Shown: positions 11,847 through 23,500 of the stretch, piece by piece
Numbering within the stretch: the first letter of the stretch is position 1
How the letters are laid out: the number at the start of each line of letters is the position of its first letter
Source of the DNA: Lactuca virosa
Taxonomy: Eukaryota; Streptophyta; Magnoliopsida; Asterales; Asteraceae
Reading direction: 5' to 3'
DNA: 64,000 nt
Assembly (NCBI GenBank): GCA_928212115.1
Contig: CAKMRJ010003334.1
Coordinates: 100,435,586-100,499,585, forward strand
Notes under the pieces: model-generated
Told to the model about the DNA's origin: nothing
Database searches by the model: none
The model's input: only the letters and a program-made list of their open reading frames with translations
Position numbers and translations under genes: made by a program

Positions 11847-14485
11847 TCAAGTCTGGATTTTTGATACATGAAAAATGTAGAGGCACCAAATCCTCTCAGC
11901 AACGTCACCTGCAAAAAGATTCAAACAATTAAAATCTCTATCCCATGAAATTTTTTATTATTAAGTTAAAATTATTTATCACCCATATTTACCATTACAA
12001 AAGGATTACATTAATTATTGTCTACAATATTTAAATGGGTACACATTTATAATTACATCTGGAATCACTAATAATACGAACAGAGAACTCACATTCTGTG
12101 TGTTCCTTGTTACCATCACTACAACTGCAGCATCTATAGAAAGAAAACAGGTCGATAATTATAGAAATCATGAATCAAATAAGAACAATAATAAAGCTTA
12201 AGAAAACATAGATACCGAATCTTTGTAGTTTTCCCTTTGAATTGACTCAATAACTCACTTGCATATGCTTCAAATAAACGAGACCTGCAAGCAGAAAACA
12301 ACCCATCTCTTGGTTTTAACACACGTGTAAAAAGCATTTTAACCGGTTAAACAGGTTACAGGTAAACTTTTGCATAAACTTGGTTCCATATTTCATCTGA
12401 AAAAACATTTATTTAGGTGTGTGCATAAATAAATAGGTTCCAACTTACAACATGTTTTAAATTTGTAATAATTAGATTTAAAGGTACAGAAAATGGAAGC
12501 ATCAAAGAAGAAACGGTTTACCAGGGAGGAAGAGATGATGCTACAAGTGCAGGAGGGATTTCCCACAATCTATGAATTTGATTGCTTAATTTTGCATCAA
12601 GATACTCAACAATCTCATGTTCCTTGAACTGAAAATGGGAACAAAAAGTGGAATGATTTGTAAATAAACTGAACTTTGTAGCAGAAAGACTACCTTTGAG
12701 TCCTTTGTTTCCTCCATTAATTTGACATTTTGAAATCTTTTCAAGATCAAGTTGTGTACTCCTTCGTATAGTGTGTAGATACTAAAAGGTTCATTACAAC
12801 TCGACATAAATTTTTTAATTACATGATTCCATCTCCTTGATATACATCCCACCAGTAACAGCTCCTGTCATGATTCATTATTGGTTAAAAAAAACATGTT
12901 TGTGAAAAATATTATATATACTCCTTCATGCCAAAATGTTGCAACTTTTGACTTAACACATGTTTAGATAAAGTGTTTGACTGCTTCTCAAGTGTACAGA
13001 TCAATTGACTTTTTGAATTATAAATGACTCACAAATGTCTCAATTTCTTCACTTGATGTATCTAACTGTTCAAAAACCTGTATCCACTGAACCTTAGGGG
13101 CAGAAAAAATCATGCTTGCACCTGAAACCAATCTGATAGTCTGCTTATCAAGTAGATATGAAAGGGTTTTCATCCGCCAATTACTCCACCTGATTAAAAT
13201 AATCAATTAGTCTTTGATCATTATTACTGCTTACAAATTGTTCTATGGATAAGTATGATGATCAATGAATGTTAACAAGACAAAAATATCACTTACACAT
13301 AAGCCTTTTGTTGTTCTTGAAGCTCATTTGAGGTTCCTTGTGCTATGGTCTTAGAAACAACATCCACACTTGTCTCTATTGATGAAACACATGAAACTGC
13401 AAGTTGCCTTTTTGTGATTCCTTGAATAGCAAACGCTGTCAAATTGGTTTTCGTGTAGGCTTTAGCCTTGGGAGAAGGCCTAGGAGAAAAGTCCATTTTA
13501 CCCTCCTCAACAGAAGCTTGAGGACTCCTTGTTGTGTTTTGCAGCATCAACTTGTCAAGATATACATCCAAGTAATCGGTTTCTGTCCTTTGAAGTTCAT
13601 CAAGATCCATTTCAATGGTTGCTTTTAGAACCGATTTGAGATGTTCATCCCTCATTGGTAGTGTGCGAATAAAATGTTCAAGTATATAAAATCTTGCTTT
13701 ACCAAGTGTAGTGGATGATATATGTGTAAGACCCTGAGTAACAAGATGTAATTAGAGAAAGTCAATGCAGAAAGAATGAACGACTTAATAGAGAAAGTCA
13801 GGAGTAAAATGAGTAATAATCATTCCTCATTAAGTTCAAACTGTTTGCGAAAAAAAGAGCATAGAAAAGGGGCTAAGAGATGTTCCACCTGTGGAAAATG
13901 AGGATCGGATGTCAGTTTAGATAAGGCTGCATCGACTTCAGCCATGGAGTCTTGATTGCCATCTATACTCTCAAACACCTGGAAAAATAGATAATTTCAT
14001 GTTCCACAAACCCTACCCTAAAGCAATCAACAATGAAAGAACAATTGAAATGGCTTAATAATATAAATTCTCCTATACCACAAAAGATTTAATTCATAAT
14101 TACTTCATTCTATTCGACCAATTTCAAATTGGAACAAACCTTTTTTGCTTAAAATTGTTGTAATTTCATGTTCCACAAACTACACGGGATTTTAAAGTAA
14201 AACACAAAACCAGAAAGAGGAAATTGAATCAAGATAGAGTCTTCTTCATTCATACTATTCATAATGTATGGAATTTAAAAAGGGAAAGTAGAAAAGAAAA
14301 TAGGGATTGCTCACATTCTCGAAGAAAAGACCCCATTGGAAAGCTTTTTTAATGTTTAGCGGATCCCAATGAGCAAAGCGACCAGATGATTGATACCCAG
14401 AAGCTAAAATCAAGATATCAACAAACCCTTTGATCAATTTCAACAAGTCTTCCAGTGAAATCTCTGGGTGAGACCACCCTCCCAT
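11847..14485 (-). CDS. Conserved-looking plant protein of unknown function, nine exons
   Basis: I do not recognise this family. The exons are 14485-14315, 13978-13889, 13733-13297, 13189-13033, 12864-12694, 12628-12522, 12284-12216, 12133-12093 and 11908-11847. All introns begin GT and end AG, and the exons sum to 1305 bases, exactly 435 codons with the stop, so the model is internally consistent. The start ATG gives MGGWSHPEISLEDLLKLIKG. The protein (434 residues) is predicted mostly helical. It has a Ser/Pro/Lys-rich middle (SPRPSPKAKAYTKTN, about residue 160) and a short Cys cluster near the end, CCSCSDGNKEHTECD, which could bind a metal. No signal peptide or membrane span is evident. Clean splicing and an intact frame argue for a working host gene. 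Confidence 0.85.
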
Positions 14486-16144
14486 CTTCTTCTTGCTTTT
14501 TTTCCCGCCTTTTCTAAAGCGCACAGTCTAGCGATTGATTGTGTGTGTATATATAGTAATATTATAGATGCTAGATTATGGACAATGCAACATCTCCCTG
14601 TCTAATAAACAAGTGTCGCATTGAAAAGAGCTGAATTTTTACAAAGTTAAATACCTATTATACCCCTCTTTGATTCAGCTGCGTATCAAAACATATACTA
14701 CGCCCTGTTGTCTTTAGAATTACTCGGTTATAACAGGTCTGGGCATTAACTCCAAAATTCATTACATTCCCGTTTCATAGCATCTTATTATGATATCCGA
14801 TCTTTTATATAAGGTATGCTATCAATGCTATCAATTGCATTCAATGGAAATCGTATTACAGTCAATATATATTTCAAACCTTTATATCAATCGTTTCTTT
14901 GGTAAATTGTGTCTCCTTCGTCCTTCATCAATCGTACTCCAAAATCATCCACTCAATCACAGACGAAAATCCTCCACTCAATCGCAGAAAAGAGGTGTTC
15001 GGTAAGTTTCTTAAAAGCTTACTTTCAGATTGTTTGTTTATTAGTTGAATCTTCTTGTGTGTTTTTTTTAATTTCTGTGTTGTTTTTTACACAACAGTTT
15101 ATGCTTCTCAATTCTCAATGTGTATGCGTGTGATAATCATAATCGAAAATTGTTTCTGCTTCTTAAAACCTACTTTCAGATTGCTAATCAAACAATAATG
15201 ATGGCTAGGGCATTTTCGTCCTTCATCAATCGTTGTTAATTTTGATTTTTCATGCTTATCCATTCTATCCACTGGATCAAATGCTGGAGGGCATTTTCGT
15301 CTTTTGTTTTCTCTTTGTAGTGTATATACATGTACGCCCAAGAAGATGATATTAACAACCTATCTACCCCTTAAAACCCTTTTTACCCTTTATTATATCT
15401 GTCAATCTTATCCACTTTTGGATCCTATTATTATATACTCTTAATTTGATATTTTTATAACTTAATTAAGTTGACCAATCTTACATCTTCGGGTAACATT
15501 GTTTTCAAATAAAAAAAAAACACATCAAAGAGCATCCAAAAAAACAAAAAACAAAAAAAACCACAAAAAAAAACGTCCCAGCAGAAAAAAAAAAAACCCC
15601 CAAAACAGGAACCAAACAATATCAAACAATAGGAAAATTGTATTTTTCAATTTGGCGTTGCTTTTATTTAGAAACCATAAAAAATTTGTACTTCTCAGCA
15701 TGCTTTCATTTCTGTGTTTGCTAACTTTAAAGGCCAAATCTGTCCTGCTGTTGGTACTTATTTTTTTATTGGTAAAATACCATTTTTACCCTTTATTTAT
15801 ATTTGATCAATATGAAATATACTCAAATATCGATTTTCTGCATTCTTTAACTATGAAGTACATCAAATTGGACTAATATACCCCTACCCCTGCATGCATT
15901 CTTTAACAAACGTTACAATCAATAGCAACATACTTTCATTTTATCTTTTTGTTAATTCTAAAGGACAAATCTGTCCTGCCCGTTCATCCTGCCTTTTTTT
16001 TGTTAATTGTAATGGCCAAATCTTTTTTTATATGTTTACTACTCTAGGGACATAATTGTAATTATGTTTGTGTTTACATTTTCTATGTGTAATTTTCTTC
16101 CATTGTTTATCCTTAATATTGTATGTCTTTCTGTTGTAGTGACA
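14486..16144. other. Promoter of the unknown gene, then probable Helitron 5' region
   Basis: The left part holds the minus-strand promoter of the nine-exon gene. The right part is AT-rich with poly-A tracts (15505-15600) and short repeated phrases (CTTCATCAATCGT near 14925 and 15222; TACTTTCAGATTG near 15018 and 15170). These probably belong to the untranslated leader of the Helitron RPA-like gene. The Helitron 5' end (TC) must lie here or nearby, but I could not place it. Confidence 0.5.
14549..14556 (-). promoter_or_regulatory. Possible TATA box of the nine-exon gene
   Basis: The minus strand reads CTATATATACAC about 65 bases upstream of the start codon. Position and sequence fit a plant core promoter, but in AT-rich DNA this is weak evidence. 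Confidence 0.35.
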
Positions 16145-16969
16145 ATGGCAGCTAGAAATATCACTTTCATCAGCGACTTAGACAATATGAGGGATGATTA
16201 CACACTAAAAGTGTGTATCATCCGGTTGTGGAGATCATTTCCGAATCTGACCCCACTGTTGTGAAATCAATTGAAATGATATTAATGGATGAAATGGTAA
16301 AATATCCTATTACAATAACATTATTCAAAATCATTTTTTTTTGTATTTGCTCATTCCAATAATATTATTCAAATTCATTCATGGTCGAATAATTGATTCA
16401 ACTTTGACCAAATTATATAAATTAATATACAATTGGTCAGCAATATATATAATATTCTTACAATATATTAATAGGGTACAAAAATCAGAGCCAGTGTCTA
16501 CCGAAAAGATTTCCAAAGGTTTGACTCCAAGCTGAAAGAAGATGACGCTATTTACATCCGATCCCCCACTATAGCTCCAAACAAATACACTTTTAAAATA
16601 AGTGATGTAACCTCCAAGTTAAACTTGCATGGACAAACAACTGTTCATGAGTGTCTTGGTTTTCAATCCAAAACAAAATATGAGTTTTGTTTTGTATCGT
16701 TTGAAACCATTATCTCTGCGACAACTACATCTAATATCTCAATTGGTACTTTTTCCCCTATTTTATTGCATTTTATATTTAATTTTTTAATTTTACATAA
16801 ATTTGACATATTGTATTATCATTTTGTAGATGTTATAGGTGAAGTTGTTTCGTTAGGCAAGCTGGATTCCCGTGATGTTAGCAAATCGAAACATAGGCTA
16901 ACTTTACAAATCAGAAACTTAGAGTAATTATAACTTTTATTATATTATATATTAAATTATTATTATTAA

Positions 16970-17005
<36 letters not shown>

Positions 17006-18624
17006 AACATTAACCTTTACTGTTTCTGCAGAGGTTTGCAAGTTAACGTCACATTGTTTGCAGATTTCGCATACCAAGTGATTTCTTATCTTGAAGCTCA
17101 TAAACAAGTTGGTCGTGTGGTTATTATTTTGCAGTTTGCAAGACTTAATGTCTATAACGGTACAGTTCTTATAAAAGGCAACCTTCGTTATTTTACGCTT
17201 TTTTATTACTCATTATTTTGACTAATTTATTTTCTTTCAACAGGAATTCCTTCTGTTAACAATTATTTTGATCACACACGTATGTTCATAAATGCTGATC
17301 TTCCCGAAATTGTGGCCTTCACAGATAGGTAACAAACTATTTTAATTATTCATTCTTATTTTGTTTCTTTTTAATAATTTTACTAATTTCATAATTATTT
17401 TCCTAAATAAAAAAACAGCTTGGTTGGATTACGAGGAATTCAAAACCCTTCTTCTTCTTTGACTTTTGATAGCTCTCAATCATACAATGAATATGAAGAC
17501 TTTTTGAATAATCACAAAGTTAAAAATGTTGTCGATTTGCTAGAACCACAAGAGGTATGTCAATAATTTGGTTTATTTAATGAGATTTTGTTTTATATTA
17601 TTCATTTATTGTAGTTGCATTGTTTTTTTATGAATCTTTTTGTATTTTATATTTTTTTAGGTCGGGAAATTTATCATTGTTGGTACAATTTACGGTATAC
17701 GACAAGATATTGATTGGTATTATGATGCGTGTTCAAACTGTGGAAAGAAAGTTGATCGAAGAGATGTTTTTAGCGGTCCAGATAGTGGTGATGCAAGTGT
17801 GGTTGTTGAATGCTCTACTGATAAGTGTAAAAAAAAGAGATTTCTTCAGCTCCAATGTTTTTTACATTTACCAAAACCTTAACCGGACAAATTTAATACA
17901 TTATTAATCATTAATAATGTATAGTTAAACTTAAACATATTTAATATAAATTTATGTGGGATATTTTTGTAGGTATAAAATACCTATTCGTGTCCAAGAT
18001 GATTCTGGCACAATCACACTAACTCTGTTTGATAGAGATGCTTATAGACTTGTCAAACAACGTGCAAGTGAGCTCATAGAGAAAATCAAACAGGTATAAC
18101 TTAAGTATAATATATGTTTTATTAAATTCTATTATTTGTTTCATTTTATTTGTATTAATTAATATTAATTTGCTTTTAACCATAACAATAATACATAAGA
18201 CATTTTTTCCAGGCTGGGGATAATCCGAGAATGTATCCTTATGACCTCAATGTCTGGTACATAAAAAGATGGCATTCAAGATATATGTTAATAGATTCAA
18301 CGTATCCAATAACTACAATCGGTTTGGGATACTTGGCTATACGCTTGATAGTAACGTTATCAATGCTTTGGAAAAAAAGTTATCTGTTGAGGTATTTATA
18401 TACATCTTTTTTTGGAAATTATGATGCACACTTTTATTTAATGATTTTTACTAATTACTAATTAATTGTAAATCTTGATGGAATAAAACCTTAAACCCAC
18501 AAATGATAATACATACTTTTTATGCACCTAAAGCAGGCAGGTAATTCTGGAAATCCTGATGATACAGAAATCGCATCTCACGAAGCATCTCACGAAACGA
18601 AGTCGTTGAAGGTTAGCCTATAAA
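16145..18624 (+). pseudogene. RPA70-like single-stranded DNA-binding protein of the Helitron
   Basis: The start MAARNITFISDLD leads into a DUF223/OB-fold block (exons about 16145-16295, 16475-16745, 16830-16923, 17032-17159, 17244-17328, 17419-17554). This is followed by the C-terminal RPA domain with a zinc-ribbon (CSNCG ... CSTDKC, exon from 17661), a block starting YKIPIRVQDDSGT near 17974, and a last exon 18537-18624 ending in TAA. Most exons have GT-AG borders. Frame is lost by an apparent one-base deletion in exon 1 (about 16247) and another near 18256. RPA coats single-stranded DNA during replication; Helitron copies are thought to protect the displaced strand. The junction after the zinc-ribbon exon (about 17845) is not resolved. 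Confidence 0.8.
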
Positions 18625-18680
18625 ACTACATTATTTATTTTTATAATGCACCTAAAGCAGGCAGGTAATTCTGGAAATCC
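18518..18680 (+). repeat. Duplicated 38-base splice-acceptor segment
   Basis: TGCACCTAAAGCAGGCAGGT and the following bases to GGAAATCC occur at about 18522 and again at 18647, spanning the last RPA exon's acceptor. The second copy lies after the stop codon and looks like a short local duplication. Confidence 0.7.
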
Positions 18681-18887
18681 TTTTGTTAACCTCTGCAATT
18701 TTCAGTCTTCACATTCCAAAATAATTGTGAATTTATTGTCTCCTCTGGTAGACCTAAATAACATGTCAATTTTTTTTATTTACAAATATTGCATCCGGAA
18801 TGTTCATATTGATCTGGATCATTCACAACTTAAATATATCTTTCTGTTTCTGAATCAATACAAAGTACATAACACGTTTTTGGCCAA

Positions 18888-18953
<66 letters not shown>

Positions 18954-20323
18954 GCAAAAGACTAATATGCCCTCGCCGGTTCATTCCATGTGATGTGTTA
19001 GGTTTTTTGACACAGGTGTATTTTTTTCAAAACACATACCACTATGACAGGTATTATGATTCGAAACTTCTTAAAATAAATCACATTTAAGCAAATTATG
19101 CAGATAAAACGTATTTTACAAATATAAAATACCATATTTTACCATTTATTTCTTTCACTTAGAAATCGATATTCAATATGGAAATTATATAATTACCTGA
19201 TTAAGAGCATTTTTTTATGGTATCCATATCAATCATATCTATTACATTTAATTTTCATTATTATGTCGATTTGATCATATATTTGTCAGTATATATTTGA
19301 AACATATGATAATCAGTATTTCTTTACAGCATTGTGTGGTTATTATGGATCTTAATCTTAATAATCTCACGTAAGTTGAATTTCGAATATTCAGTTACAT
19401 ACTTCAATCCAAAGGACACTCTCTGCATCTCAATTCTGCTTCTTAATTTCGGATATTCAATCACCGACTTTTTTCCTTCGGTAAGTTTCTCATGATTATA
19501 TATGATTGCTTCTCAATGTTTGTGTTAATCGTACAATTGAAAATTCTTTTCTTCTTCTGAATTCTGCGACTTAAATTCTGCTTATCATTGTTTTTTTTAC
19601 TCTAAACATCTGGTTGTTACTACGAACTGCTAAACATCGGCCATTAGGAAATATGAAATACTTTTTACACCTGGTCCACTTTCATATGCTTGATGTTTAG
19701 ATAGACGTTTTTCGTGTAAAGATTGTATAAAAACCTACATGAATAAAACATGGATGAACATATTAAGTGACATTGAATTAAAGTTTAATGCTAAGTAAAT
19801 AGTAGTAGGGTAATGCAAAAACGAAAATTTCGTATTCAGTAATATTAACAACTAAAAATGGTTCTGTTTAAGCCTACATCATATCCTATTTCCCTTTGAT
19901 TAATATGTTTTTGGTGTAAACCGGTTCAAATCAATGACAAATATGTAATTCTGTGAAACATGACAGAACTGCCCCTTAATTCAAAATAGAACCTACCAGT
20001 CAAGTAATACAAAATACAATCAACTAATAATAAAGAAGAAAAATATAACAAAAAACTGATAGAAAAATGTATTTGTCATTATAACGTCACAGAAATGCCC
20101 CCGAACTCAAAAAACATAAATATAAAATTTTATTTCTATTCGTATTGATTTCGATTGTACTTTTAGCTTTCTTTGTGTAACCCCTCAATGAATCTGAAAT
20201 ATAAACAAAATAAAGGCAAAATAAATTCTGAAAATGTACAGGTTTGTAGTATATTACAGTACAAAAATTACCATTAATATATTTTTTCTTATTTTTCTTA
20301 TATTTCAGATACTAACAATTAAC
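18625..20323 (+). other. Spacer between the two Helitron genes, with TA microsatellite
   Basis: The spacer contains a long (TA)n tract at about 18893-18952. At about 19390-19500 a sequence ending TTCGGTAAGTTTCT resembles the leader at about 14995-15010 before the RPA gene, suggesting that both Helitron genes have a similar leader exon with a GTAAGT donor. No protein is encoded. Confidence 0.5.
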
Positions 20324-20526
20324 ATGGATGTTTACAAGACTAATAAGAAGATAAAATTAAATAATTTCTATCTTGATAATACAAAACATATACCGATGTA
20401 CACTACATCAGTCGATCAAATTCTATCTTCTACAAATGTTAGTAACCCGGGTGCTAACGGTACGTTCAATTAATATGTTATTACTTTCTTTATAAAAATT
20501 TTAATCTTAATTATAACTATTTTATG

Positions 20527-20588
<62 letters not shown>

Positions 20589-23500
20589 TATGCAGATTCA
20601 GATAGAAACATCTATCATGTTCAGGCTAGAGAAAAAAGAAGAATAAGAAAATTATATTTGGACAATAAAAAAAAAGGTATGACCAAATGAATCCTTTCAA
20701 TTTCATCTATGTCACATCTTTTGAAAATGAAATTAATAGATAACCTACTTAAAGTCATGTACATATTTTTTTTATCAGTTAAATATAAAAGTAATTAATT
20801 TGAAATGCTTTTTTAAAGTAATATGTATTTATCAATATTAATATTCATATATTATTTATCGATTTCTAATATTATTTATAAGTTATTTTATTTATAATTT
20901 TTTTTTCTCAATGCAAATTTAAAGGAGTTGTCCATCGAAGTAAAAACGTATCCGCATCTACATCAAGTGCCAATGTTTCAAAAAAATCAATGTTACCAAA
21001 TCATCCTTCACATTTAAATGTTAGAACTCCTTTATCTAACATTTCCAATGGTAAGTCATTTATTTGTTTAATTTATTTTTATAATCGACAATCTTATTGT
21101 ATCATATATAATATTGTTTACCTTCAATTTTCTTATCCCAGTCATGGATATTTCCAATAACAGTTTTCAATCACCGTCAACAAACATCAGCTTCGATTCA
21201 AACGGTAACATACATCATTGTTTTTACACTTTCTTTCTAACCTTCAAACAATTACACTTTTATTTATAATTTATCCATTTCTTATAACAATTTTTTTACA
21301 GAAACATTCAAAGGAGTGGTCAATCGAAACAAAAACGTATGCACATCTATGTCAAATGGGAAAATGTCAAAACAACCAATGTTACAAACACCTTCATATT
21401 TAAATTTTAGAACTCCGTTATCTAACATTTCCAATGGTATCTCATATATATTTTTATTTTATAATACATATATTGTCATTGTATCATATTTAATATTGTA
21501 TACCTTCAAACTTCTTTTCCCAGTCATGGATATCTCCAATAACAGTTTTCAAACACCGTTACCAAACATCGGAATGGATTCAAACGGTAACATACTTGAT
21601 TGCTCTTAAATTTTTATCTTTGTTTAGAAATATAAATTAAAACTTATTATTTCATATTAAATATTGACTCATTTCTCATTAACATATTTTTTACAGACAA
21701 AATCAACGGAGTTGTTCGTCGAAATAAAAACATAACCTCATCTGAATCAACTGCAAACATGTCAAAACAATCAATTTTACAAAATCCTCCTTCACATTTA
21801 AATGTTAGAACTCCGTTATCTAACATTTCCAATGGTAAGTCATTTATTGTACCATTTCATCTAATAATATATATTTTTATTCTATGATATTTAACAATGC
21901 ATATTTTTAATCTTTTTTCCCTAGCGATGGATATTTCAAAAAACAGTTTTCAATCACCGTTACCAAATATTCGACAATACTCTGTAATTTCAAATGGTGA
22001 CACATCAAACAACTCATCTACAGTAACAAAGAGATCATCTTCAGTCATGTCTACCAATCCTAATCGTAATAAAAACAAAAAAAGGGCAAATTTATCTCCT
22101 ATTCCAATAATTGGTTTGACATCCGATCAAGACAACAACGATGGTCAAAGTAATCAAAACATATACAACGGTATATCAAAAGGTAAATTTTTAAAAAGTA
22201 TAAAATTTACAGTTGTTTATCCAATCATTTTCAATTATCTAAACTTACAATATTAACTTTTTATGTAAAACTTAATTCACAGATTATTTGGATCATGGTG
22301 ATCAGAATGTTGTATGCCAAACATGTTTTGCAAAATTATGGAAAGATGAATCTATCAAATGTAGAAAAAAGGATAATGAAAATTATTCTCTATGTTGTGG
22401 TTATGGCAAAGTTGAACTTCCAGAGTTAAAGAATGCACCTCCAAGTTATGAAATTCTTTTTAAATCTGGAGATTCTAAAAGCAAACATTTCATGAAGAAC
22501 ATTCGTTCGTACAATTCTATGTTTTCTTTTACGTCGATGGGTGGCAAAATTGATTCCTCAATCAATAGAGGCAATGCTCCATACATTTTTAGACTTAGTG
22601 GTCAAAATTATCATAGTATCGGAAGCCTTTTACCAAATCAGGGATTTAAACCAAAATTCTCTCAGTTGTACATATACGATACTGATAATGAAATCGCAAA
22701 TAGACGAACATGCTTGGGGTACACTTTTCTATATTATCACATTAATATTAATATATATCTTATTGATCAGTAATACTTTCTTTATTTATCTTATGTTTAT
22801 CTGTTAATGGTACTTGCAGTGGAGAAAATCAACGATCTACATCAAATTCTTCTGTCCTTGATGATGATATTATACAAGATTTGAAATTGATGTTAGATTC
22901 AAATAATGTCTTGGTTCAATCTTATAGGATGGTTAGAGATTGTTTTAATGAAAATCCTTGTGCTGATATCAAGTTGAGAATTATTGGAAGAAGGGACCAA
23001 GATGGAAGGACATACAACCTACCGTCTGCTTCTGAGGTAGCAGCTTTGATTGTTGGAGATATTGGTGATTCAATTGATAATAGAGATATTGTTGTTCAAA
23101 CTTCATCTGGTTCTCTACGGCGTATTAGTGAATTACATCCATCATACCTTCCTCTTCAATATCCACTACTCTTTCCATATGGTGATGATGGTTACAGAGT
23201 TGACATACCACATCGAGGTATTACATCTTCAAGCAACAGCAAGCGGCCCAACTGTACAATGAGAGAATTTTTTTCTTATAGAATACAGGACAGGGATCAA
23301 TATTTTTCACTAATTCTTAATTCAAAAAGGTTGTTCCAACAGTTTTTGGTAGACGCTTATACTATGATTGAAAGCGAGAGATTACATTTCATAAGGAGCA
23401 AACAACAAATTCTTAGATGCGAGTCTTATGAGATTTTACGTAATCAACAAGACCTCGGGAATAGAGATATATCCAACGTCGGACAACGTGTTATCTTACC

